The notes under the pieces: generated by a model
What the model saw: only the letters and a program-made list of their open reading frames with translations
What the model was told of the DNA's origin: nothing
The model's database searches: none
Program-made: the position numbers and the translations under genes
Shown here: positions 1 through 6,788 of the stretch, in pieces
How the letters are laid out: the number at the start of each line of letters is the position of its first letter
How positions within the stretch are numbered: position 1 is the first letter of the stretch
NCBI GenBank assembly: GCA_016291085.1
Contig: JAEEVW010000004.1
Span: 1 to 64,000 of the forward strand
Length of the DNA: 64,000 nucleotides
Source: Prevotella sp.
GTDB taxonomy: Bacteria > Bacteroidota > Bacteroidia > Bacteroidales > Bacteroidaceae
Reading direction: 5' to 3'

Positions 1-57
1 ATGTACATTGATTATTCGTTTGCAAAGGTAATAACAATTCTTGGATTATCCAAAAGA

Positions 58-198
58 GATCACGGGGTCGGTTCTACTGATCATTTTTTACGTTGAAAAT
101 TTGGATGTTGGATCATGGGGAGTTAAGAACGATGTGTAATACAGAAACTTCAAAAAGTGATCAGTAGAACCGACCCCGTGATCACGACCCCGTGATCA
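58..198. repeat. REP/BIME-like inverted repeat with nested hairpin
   Basis: A 26-bp sequence at 58-83 is repeated as an exact reverse complement at 158-183, separated by 74 nt. Directly after the right arm the 14-mer CGACCCCGTGATCA is duplicated in tandem (171-184 and 185-198), which creates a second, tight hairpin at 179-198 with arms TGATCACG/CGTGATCA and a 4-nt loop. The tight hairpin lies just downstream of the stop of the small minus-strand gene and could act as its terminator. Paired palindromes of this kind resemble REP/BIME elements mobilised by IS200-like tyrosine transposases; that link is inference, and no transposase is present here. Confidence 0.7.
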
Positions 199-228
199 AG
201 ATTTTATTTTGCTTTGTGATGCTGACAG

Positions 229-420
229 TTACTCTGCAAAGAGGAAGTCTTCTGGGAGCAAGCCTGGTGAGAGAGGTACGTCCACCTCATCGTCTGTGCC
301 GATGGTCAGTCCGGTATCGCCCCCGTCGATGGTATTGACGAGTGAGCTGCCTGTCAGAATCGACTGACAGGTGGTCAGTGTTATCACGTCCATCCGTGGA
401 TTGATATATTTCTTTTTCAT
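229..420 (-). CDS. small conserved Prevotella/Bacteroides-type peptide (63 aa), unknown function
   Basis: Function not recognised. It begins MKKKYINPRMDVITL, a type of start I associate with small Bacteroidales proteins often encoded beside secreted surface proteins, followed by a Gly/Asp-rich, acidic C-terminus. The ORF track starts at a GTG at 426, but the ATG at 420 gives the family-like start and lies 7 nt after the stop of the large surface protein gene, so the two are almost certainly co-transcribed. There is no clear signal peptide. The acidic tail and pairing with an exported protein might suggest an accessory role in its surface display, but nothing in the sequence proves this. Confidence 0.6.
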   Translation of the reverse strand: MKKKYINPRMDVITLTTCQSILTGSSLVNTIDGGDTGLTIGTDDEVDVPLSPGLLPEDFLFAE

Positions 421-426
421 AGTCAC

Positions 427-3237
427 TTACTTTATAATCACCTTTTTACCTTTGTTGATATAGATGCCTCGGGGCAACTGGCTGCCGGTCATTCTGCGAC
501 CGCCCAGCGTATAGAAGACATTGCTGTCCTCGCCAGTGAGCACCGGTATGCGCTCCAGCGTTTCTATTCCCGTCACCTCACCGTCGCCGAAGTCGAGCAC
601 GAATCGGGTTGCGGCGGCATCGGCTCCCGCAGCGGCACCCTTCAGCATGAAGGCTGCACGGCAGCTTTTCAGTGTGGTGTTACCCTTGGGCCAGCGCAGT
701 GTGTTGTCTTTGCCAAGATAAAGCACGTCGGTCATGCTGGCATCCAGTTCGATGGCACTGTAGGTGCCTATGAAGTCAACGACATCGGTCTGTATGCTGT
801 TGTCGGTAGTGTTGATGGTGACATTCGTGAAGGTGGGGTCCGACAATTCGGTGTAGCCTATGTGTTCGTTCTCCGAGCGGATGATGTAGGGCTTTCCTGC
901 CTCTATCTTCGTCACCTTTGTGAATGTCAGCTTCAGTGTCTTCGTTGTGGCATCGTAGCTGCTGGCGGACAGTGTGCGCAGGTCGAGGTCAATCCATCCC
1001 AGATCGGTGCCGCTGAGGTCGTCAATGTCGAAGGGCAGCACCAGTGTGTTCCACTTACCGTCGCGATAGATGGTACGTCCGCTGAGCTCCACCCTTTGCA
1101 CCTGGGTGTCATGGTTCTCCCACAGCAGATCGTCGTTGTCGGCATTGTCCTGCAGGGTAAGGCTATAGACATGGGTTGTCTCAAAGACATCGGTAGCCTG
1201 ATAGGTGATGCCCGTAGCTTTCTCCCATTGGGCAGTTGCCGTATATCTCTTGTATCCGTTCTCGCTTGCCGTGGCTTCCTTTTCCTCTGTCGTGACAGTG
1301 GCAGCGATGTTGCTCTTCACCACCACGTTGCCCTGCTTCAGCGTCACCGTTGCTGACGAGTGGTCGGCAGACCATGTCCACTCCTCGTTGTAGGCGTAAC
1401 GGTACTGGGCATAGAGGGTGACATCTGCTGTCGGGGTAATCTCAAGCGCCGCTGGCGCACCAGCATCAATGTCGGCATCCTTCATCTCAATGTTCTCAGG
1501 AGCCGAGGTGGGGTTCTGCTTCCATTGCATGAAGGTCAGTCCCTCAATGGCATCAGGAGCAGGGACGGGGAATTGCTGTCCCTTCAGCACCTTATACTCC
1601 TTGCCGTCACCATAGGATGTCGAACTGCTTGAGGTTGCCTGGTAGATTGTAACGGTCCACGTCTCAGGCTCATTGTTACCCTCCTTACCGCAGACGCACT
1701 TGCCATCCACGTAATTATGGGCTTCGTCATTCTGATAGCCGCAATATTTGCAGTATTTGTGGTGTTTCTCGTCGTCTACCTGCGTATAGCTGAGGGCACC
1801 GTCATCGTCGTGATTACACGTCTCCACCTTGGCATGGAAGTGCGTACGACAGTCATTCTTACGGTTAGCTGCTAAAGAGTACTGGGTTCCAAGCTCTGTT
1901 TTGGAATTGCCAATCCTCACCTTCACAAAGTGCGTTTCATCACCCAGATAGAGAAAATTTCTCCTATACTCAATTCCAGGTCTAGTATCTTGGAAATCAT
2001 TATTATCCTTGAGATTTCCTGAGCCGAACGCTCTGTAAAGGCCGTAGGGCATTTCTCCACTAACGGCTTCCAAAGTACCGCCAAAGATGCTTGTCTTGCC
2101 TCCATAGTTATTTTTTCCACCGCCCACGCCAGCAGATTCTATGCCTCCTTCGGCATATACCGTACCGCCATACATATTGAATTCAGTAGGACTGCCATAA
2201 CATCCGCTGCCGATTCCTGCTCCCTTTCCATAGGCCTTGACGTTGCCCCCATTTATGGTAATAACCGGTGAATAACTTTGGGAGGTTCCACCGATGCCTG
2301 CGCCTTCGACACCACCTGTGGCTGTGACAGTTCCGCCGTTGATAATTATTTCACCACCCTTATTGGCATCATTACCAGAACCTATTCCTGCACCGAATTT
2401 TCCACCCTTGGCTGTCAGTGTTCCGCCGTTTATAGTAGCTTTCCATATCTGACCGCCCAGAGCCCCCGAATTACCCCAAATCTTATAGAATCCGCCACCG
2501 CCGCCAAGTCCTGCAGCATTATCACCACCCGTGCAGGTGACAGTGCCACCATACTGAATATATTCCGGGCTGTCGTTGGCATCATCATAGTGCCCCGAGC
2601 CGCTACCTATGCCTGCGCCACTATCTCCGCCCGTAGCATTGATGGTGCCGCCATAGACAATGATTTTACCTGTGTACTTGGTCTTCGAATTACTGTCAAA
2701 GGCTCCATGACCGATACCTGCACCATAGGCGCCTCCATCGGCGTTGATTCTGCCACCATGTATTTCAAGAGTGCCTATAAAAGCGGCTTCTCCGCCACCT
2801 ATGCCTGAGGCGTTCTTGTAGCCTTTATAAGTGTCGGTACCTTGGTGCGCCCAGAGGAATCCTGCGCCATCGCCTTCCGACTGACCATAGATGGTCAACT
2901 TATGACCCTCCTCCAGCTTGATGCCACCGTAGCACTCAAAGATTGTTCCGTCACCGAGGATGAGGTGTACGTCAGTACCCAGGATATTGAGTGTCTGGAT
3001 ATTGATGCGCTCGCCTTCCATGTAGTACCAGCCGTCGCCGAGTCCCATCCACTCGCCATCTTTTGCCACGCTACGCAGTGGGGTGGCATTTGCCGTCTTT
3101 GTTTCCGTTTTCACGGTCTTTGTACTCTCGTCCCACGAGCGATACAGATAAGTCACGTTGTCCGCACATGCAGTCTGTTGCAGAGCCGGCATGAGCAGCG
3201 TCAGTGACAAGAGAAAATTTCTGATAGACAGTTTCAT
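427..3237 (-). CDS. secreted Gly-rich beta-helix surface protein with InlB-like region and C-terminal sorting tail
   Basis: 936 residues. It opens with a Sec signal peptide (MKLSIRNFLLSLTLLMPA...). From about residue 140 to 400 it has roughly ten degenerate repeats of the type 'I.GGT(V/I).A.GG..GAGIGSG', which I read as a right-handed beta-helix or beta-roll. A Cys/His-rich stretch follows (C-x2-C pairs with KYCKYCGY and GKCVCGKE), then a region like Listeria-Bacteroides InlB B repeats (GLTFMQWKQ...VTLYAQYRYAY). The last 45 residues (YTLGGRRMTG...RGIYINKGKKVIIK) match the C-terminal tails common on Prevotella secreted proteins and probably direct outer-membrane or type IX export. The likely role is an adhesin-like or cell-surface structural protein. 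No catalytic motif is seen. Confidence 0.7.
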   Translation of the reverse strand: MKLSIRNFLLSLTLLMPALQQTACADNVTYLYRSWDESTKTVKTETKTANATPLRSVAKDGEWMGLGDGWYYMEGERINIQTLNILGTDVHLILGDGTIFECYGGIKLEEGHKLTIYGQSEGDGAGFLWAHQGTDTYKGYKNASGIGGGEAAFIGTLEIHGGRINADGGAYGAGIGHGAFDSNSKTKYTGKIIVYGGTINATGGDSGAGIGSGSGHYDDANDSPEYIQYGGTVTCTGGDNAAGLGGGGGFYKIWGNSGALGGQIWKATINGGTLTAKGGKFGAGIGSGNDANKGGEIIINGGTVTATGGVEGAGIGGTSQSYSPVITINGGNVKAYGKGAGIGSGCYGSPTEFNMYGGTVYAEGGIESAGVGGGKNNYGGKTSIFGGTLEAVSGEMPYGLYRAFGSGNLKDNNDFQDTRPGIEYRRNFLYLGDETHFVKVRIGNSKTELGTQYSLAANRKNDCRTHFHAKVETCNHDDDGALSYTQVDDEKHHKYCKYCGYQNDEAHNYVDGKCVCGKEGNNEPETWTVTIYQATSSSSTSYGDGKEYKVLKGQQFPVPAPDAIEGLTFMQWKQNPTSAPENIEMKDADIDAGAPAALEITPTADVTLYAQYRYAYNEEWTWSADHSSATVTLKQGNVVVKSNIAATVTTEEKEATASENGYKRYTATAQWEKATGITYQATDVFETTHVYSLTLQDNADNDDLLWENHDTQVQRVELSGRTIYRDGKWNTLVLPFDIDDLSGTDLGWIDLDLRTLSASSYDATTKTLKLTFTKVTKIEAGKPYIIRSENEHIGYTELSDPTFTNVTINTTDNSIQTDVVDFIGTYSAIELDASMTDVLYLGKDNTLRWPKGNTTLKSCRAAFMLKGAAAGADAAATRFVLDFGDGEVTGIETLERIPVLTGEDSNVFYTLGGRRMTGSQLPRGIYINKGKKVIIK

Positions 3238-3276
3238 TGTTTTTGTCGTTGTTTATTTGTTTCACTTTACAGCGTG

Positions 3277-3284
3277 CAAAATTA
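3277..3284 (-). promoter_or_regulatory. -7 promoter element of the surface protein gene
   Basis: Read on the minus strand this is TAATTTTG, matching the Bacteroidetes -7 consensus TAnnTTTG, about 40 nt upstream of the ATG at 3237. No convincing -33 TTTG lies at the usual spacing, so this is a moderate call. Confidence 0.5.
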
Positions 3285-3340
3285 TACAATTTTGAGCAAA
3301 TACGTTGCATCCATGTCGAAAAAACTTACGTAATCGATTT

Positions 3341-3480
3341 CTATACCCATTCCTCAGGCTCACCCAACTGGTCAATGATCAGGGCGACCTGGGCGCAACG
3401 TCATTGTCCTCAGAAGTGCAAGCCGTAAATGTCATGCTGCCCATCAAGGCTGCAATGACGAACAAATTGAATTTTCTCAT
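3341..3480 (-). pseudogene. frameshifted small lipoprotein gene
   Basis: A minus-strand ATG at 3480 encodes MRKFNLFVIAALMGSMTFTA-C followed by TSEDND, a clear lipoprotein signal with lipobox Cys. The frame then stops after 33 codons. Moving one frame at about 3395 reopens it as QVALIIDQLGEPEEWV and a TAG at 3341, so the gene appears to have one frameshift. A TATCTTTG -7 element at 3545-3552 (minus) sits upstream and shows that this was an expressed gene. It was too short for the ORF track. It could instead be a genuine short lipopeptide; comparison with intact relatives would decide. Confidence 0.5.
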
Positions 3481-3599
3481 ACTTAATTATTATTTAACAG
3501 GGTATTAAAAAAGTTCTTCCTCACAGAAAATTGATTTGACTCTGCAAAGATAAGGATTTTTTAGAAAAAACAAGTTTTTTTCAAAAAAAATGCAAAAAA

Positions 3600-3624
3600 G
3601 GCGAGTTTCTTAAGAAAACTCGCC
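3600..3624 (-). terminator. intrinsic terminator (minus strand)
   Basis: On the minus strand, a near-perfect hairpin GGCGAGTTTTCTTAAG...CTCGCC is followed directly by TTTTTTGC. No intact minus-strand gene ends here, which fits deletion of the gene it once served in this decayed patch. Confidence 0.7.
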
Positions 3625-3706
3625 AGGTTATGCTCTGTATGTCCTATGTGATCAGGGAAGACTGATAGCCTCTGACGGACATGTCACAAGGTGTCTGACA
3701 CTTTGT

Positions 3707-3946
3707 GAGGCACACATCTGTATCTGCTTCGTGGCATACAAGGTTTATAAGGAACTGGAACGCGTCATCAGACATGCCGGCATTGACATGAGTGTGGACA
3801 AAGTCCTGGATATTGCCAAGACCATCATCACCATCGATGTCAGGACAGATGGAGTGCATGGGGTGTCAAAGCGAACGCTGTTTCTCACGGAAGAGCAGAA
3901 AGCCATCAAGCAATTGTTCGAAATGGATACCACAAAAGGTGATTAG
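3707..3946 (+). pseudogene. 3' remnant of an IS transposase (IS1634/IS4-like)
   Basis: The frame reads EAHICICFVAYKVYKELER ... MSVDKVLDIAKTI ... TLFLTEEQKAIKQLFE and stops at 3946. This matches the C-terminal end of IS1634/IS4-type transposases as I know them. The catalytic core is missing: in-frame sequence upstream of about 3700 is not recognisable and hits a stop at 3611-3613. It is therefore a truncated, non-functional mobile-element end. The ORF track lists it from a GTG at 3731, but the homologous reading starts earlier. The IS family is assigned from memory of the motif and is less certain than its nature as a transposase tail. Confidence 0.65.
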
Positions 3947-3995
3947 GGTGACGCATCGACGAAGTCAGGATGAACAGAGGTTAATGAAAACAAAG

Positions 3996-4022
3996 AAAAG
4001 AGGCAATCGCTTGCCTCTTTTT
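3996..4022 (-). terminator. intrinsic terminator of the PUL operon
   Basis: The hairpin AAAGAGGCAA-TCGC-TTGCCTCTTT lies 8 nt beyond the GH26 stop codon. On the minus strand it is followed by a T-rich run (TTTTCTTTG). It marks the end of the susC-to-GH26 transcript and could work in both directions. Confidence 0.8.
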
Positions 4023-4027
4023 TGTTG

Positions 4028-5206
4028 TTATTTCTTCAGATAGAGCCCGTTCAGGTCGGAGAGGAACAGCGTGCGGGGGTCGTTGTAGAAACGGATGAAG
4101 TCGGACGCTGACTGCTGGCCTGGATAGGGTGCGAAGAAATGGTTCGGACGGTTGTGGGCATTGCGCCAGACGAGGGCGTAGCAGATGGGATGGCGTGCCA
4201 GGACGGGGGCCAGCGCGTGGGTCCACCAGTCGGGTGTCTTCACGCATTCATAGCCGGTCTCGGTGAGTGCCACGGCCTTATGATGCTGCTTGGCAATGGC
4301 ACAGACCATCTGGAGGTTCTTGTCGAGCGTGGCGGCATACTGGGCCACCTGCGTGGTATCGGCATCGGGTGCCCAGCAGTAGCAGTCGAGTCCCAAGAGG
4401 TCGATGCAGTCGTCGCCAGGATAGCGCTCGAGGTATTTCTCTGCGTCGCCATCGCTCTCAGTGCCTGGTGAATAGGCATAGAGTGCATTGGTGACGCCCT
4501 GCTGGCGCAGGCGGTCGATGGTGAGATGCCACAGTGCTTTGTACTGCTCGGCGGTGCAATGCTGCTGTCCCCACCAGAACCACGAACCGGTGTGTTCATG
4601 CCATGGGCGGAACAGGACGGGCACGCGGACGCCATAGGGTGTCTCGAGGGAGTTGAGGAACTGTGCCACGCGGTCGAGCCACGAGAGGAACACCTCGTGC
4701 TTTGCCCCACCCTCGAGCACGGCGGTCACGGTGCGCGTCTCGACGTCCTTGAGGGAGTCGGCGACCCACGAGGTGCCTCCGCTGAGCGGATTGTCGAGGT
4801 GCCACGACAGCGTCACCATGCCCCCGCGGCCAAAGTGGGCAATGGCCTCCTGGCGGATGCGCTGGAAGGGTACGCCGTCGAGGTTCAGGCTGTCGCCGAG
4901 CTCGAGGTGTCCGAGGTCGAAGCTGAGCAGGGCGGGATGGTCGCCACAGACGCTCTTGACGTCGCTGCGCTGATGGACGGTGGAGTCGTTGGCGTAGTCG
5001 GCCTCCCAGCCGATGCCATAGACGGTGGCGTCGTGCTGTCCGAAGAGGTAGACGCTGCTGTCGCCCAACGCCTTGAGGTTGTCGAGCAGGGTTTCCGTGC
5101 GCTGTGTGCGCCCGCTGTCGGCCAACGGATCGTCGGCCTTTTGCGATTTACTGCTGCAGCTCATCAGTAAGATGGCTGCAGCAGTAATAATCAGTTGATG
5201 TTTCAT
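4028..5206 (-). CDS. GH26 endo-beta-mannanase lipoprotein
   Basis: Retaining (1->4)-beta-mannanase of glycoside hydrolase family 26, expected on the cell surface or periplasmic face. The true start is the ATG at 5206: it gives MKHQLIITAAAILLMSC, a lipoprotein signal with Cys17, and lies 7 nt after the GH5 stop. The track's 21-residue extension overlaps GH5 and has no signal. The acid/base Glu is in RPWHEHTGSWFWWG (E204) and the nucleophile in ALTETGYE (E316), both standard GH26 positions. FGQHDATVYG and LSFDLGHLE near the N-terminus are also family hallmarks. The catalytic domain fills the protein, and no carbohydrate-binding module is attached. As the last gene of the PUL it would trim mannan captured by the upstream SusCD/SGBP system. 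Confidence 0.9.
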   Translation of the reverse strand: MKHQLIITAAAILLMSCSSKSQKADDPLADSGRTQRTETLLDNLKALGDSSVYLFGQHDATVYGIGWEADYANDSTVHQRSDVKSVCGDHPALLSFDLGHLELGDSLNLDGVPFQRIRQEAIAHFGRGGMVTLSWHLDNPLSGGTSWVADSLKDVETRTVTAVLEGGAKHEVFLSWLDRVAQFLNSLETPYGVRVPVLFRPWHEHTGSWFWWGQQHCTAEQYKALWHLTIDRLRQQGVTNALYAYSPGTESDGDAEKYLERYPGDDCIDLLGLDCYCWAPDADTTQVAQYAATLDKNLQMVCAIAKQHHKAVALTETGYECVKTPDWWTHALAPVLARHPICYALVWRNAHNRPNHFFAPYPGQQSASDFIRFYNDPRTLFLSDLNGLYLKK

Positions 5207-5213
5207 AAAGTCG

Positions 5214-6770
5214 TTATTTCTCCGGTTCTGGCGAGTGAGTCCAAATGGCATCGAACCAGTAACTGGCATCGGTGTTGGTGCAGGCCTTGATCATGAGCGG
5301 CACGATGTCGGCGCCGTCGGCCACGAAACTACCGTCGTTGTGGTTGATGTAGTAGTTGACCTCGTTGCCGCCCGTAGTGAACAGAGCATCGTTGCCTGTA
5401 TTATCCCAAACCATCATCGGGATGCCAGCCAGATAGGCTGAACGGCAGAAGTACTCAAGGTAGTACTTACGGTAGGCGTTGGCTGGCGCTGTGGTCTGAT
5501 ATACGCATCCGTACTCTCCCAGATAGCAGGGGATGCCCTTCTCGATATAGGCAGTGCGCAGCTTGTAGAGCTGGTTGATGATGTACTCCTCGTTCTTATC
5601 GTCGACCGAGTAGCCCGGAATGGCATTATGTCCCCAGCTGTTCACTTTAAGGGTGTCTGCTTTTTCATCAACAGGTGCCAGACAGAAGTCGTACGGGTCG
5701 TAGCAGTGAACACCTACCATGATATGATTGGCGGGGTCGGTAGGCAGTACGAGATTTTTGATGGTCAGGTCGATGTTGGCAGCATAGCCCGAAACTCCGA
5801 TCCAACGGGTAACATTGTTACCACCAGATCCGCGAATGGCGTCAACGGCATACTGGTTCCATTTGTTCAGCATCTTGAACTGCTCATCTGAACCTGTGCC
5901 CCAGTCGTCGCCAGCATGTACCTCGTTGAAGGTCTCGAAAATGAGCTGGTCGTTGTAATTAGCAAAATACGTGGCAACTTGTGACCACAGGTTTGCAATA
6001 GCTGCAGAGTCGCTCTTTGCGACAAGTTTCTGGTTGGCAGCGCTGCCCAAATCAGTCTCGAACCAGTCATGATGAGTGTTCAGAATAACGTTAAGACCGG
6101 CTGCAATGGCCATGTCGACAACACCAGCCACTTCGTTGAGGTAGGCAGGGTCGAGCGTGTTTGTTCCCTTAATCATGTGGATGGACCATGTGACAGGGAC
6201 ACGTACGGTCTTGGCGCCGGCAGCAGCCAGTTTCTGGAACAGTGCCGGCTGGGGGGTAGCACCGTCCCAGTAGCCCCACTGCATGTTGCTGGTGTCGAAG
6301 TGGTTACCCAGGTTCCAGCCCCAGCCTAACTTCTTTGTCATAGCTGTTGCGTCGTTGCTGGGGAAGTCTTTGATAGTCCACGTGAAGTTTAACTCCTTGT
6401 CGTAGACGTCGCCTTGGGGACCGACAATGAGTCCTGCCGGAATCACCAGATTCTGCGTCTTATCGAAGCTGACATCGGCATAAATTGTCAACACGGAGTC
6501 TGCACCCAGTACCAGGGCTTTCTTGACAGGAACGCCATTCAGTGTGATCTTCTCCGTATTCTTGGTGGCAAAACCGATCCTTTTGTCGAACTTAACCTTG
6601 ATGGTCTTGTCGCCATATATCAGTGCAGAATTTACATCGGGAGATACGGCAGTAAATTCAGGGGCACCTACGACAGGTATACTGTACTGCGCATCAGTAT
6701 CGTTGCAGGCTGTGACAACGAGTGCCACAGCTGCAAGAGACAATGTATTGATAATATTTCTTAGTTTCAT
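5214..6770 (-). CDS. GH5 endo-beta-glucanase/mannanase lipoprotein with N-terminal Ig-like domain
   Basis: 518 residues. Lipoprotein signal with lipobox VVTAC (Cys22). An Ig/BACON-like beta-sandwich (about 35-130) precedes a GH5 TIM barrel (about 145-505). Family motifs are present: GWGWNLGN, THHDW, FETFNEV with acid/base E283, and YLGEYGC with nucleophile E419. The subfamily (probably GH5_4- or GH5_2-like, attacking beta-1,4-glucan, glucomannan or mannan) cannot be fixed by eye. It sits 18 nt after the glycan-binding protein gene and 7 nt before GH26, so it is co-expressed. Pairing GH5 with GH26 points to glucomannan or galactomannan as the substrate. Confidence 0.88.
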   Translation of the reverse strand: MKLRNIINTLSLAAVALVVTACNDTDAQYSIPVVGAPEFTAVSPDVNSALIYGDKTIKVKFDKRIGFATKNTEKITLNGVPVKKALVLGADSVLTIYADVSFDKTQNLVIPAGLIVGPQGDVYDKELNFTWTIKDFPSNDATAMTKKLGWGWNLGNHFDTSNMQWGYWDGATPQPALFQKLAAAGAKTVRVPVTWSIHMIKGTNTLDPAYLNEVAGVVDMAIAAGLNVILNTHHDWFETDLGSAANQKLVAKSDSAAIANLWSQVATYFANYNDQLIFETFNEVHAGDDWGTGSDEQFKMLNKWNQYAVDAIRGSGGNNVTRWIGVSGYAANIDLTIKNLVLPTDPANHIMVGVHCYDPYDFCLAPVDEKADTLKVNSWGHNAIPGYSVDDKNEEYIINQLYKLRTAYIEKGIPCYLGEYGCVYQTTAPANAYRKYYLEYFCRSAYLAGIPMMVWDNTGNDALFTTGGNEVNYYINHNDGSFVADGADIVPLMIKACTNTDASYWFDAIWTHSPEPEK

Positions 6771-6788
6771 AATTCGAATAGTGTTTTG

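Noticed and set aside
1-57. Gene ending at the left edge
   Set aside because: No reading frame with coding character enters from the left; nothing supportable before the inverted repeat.
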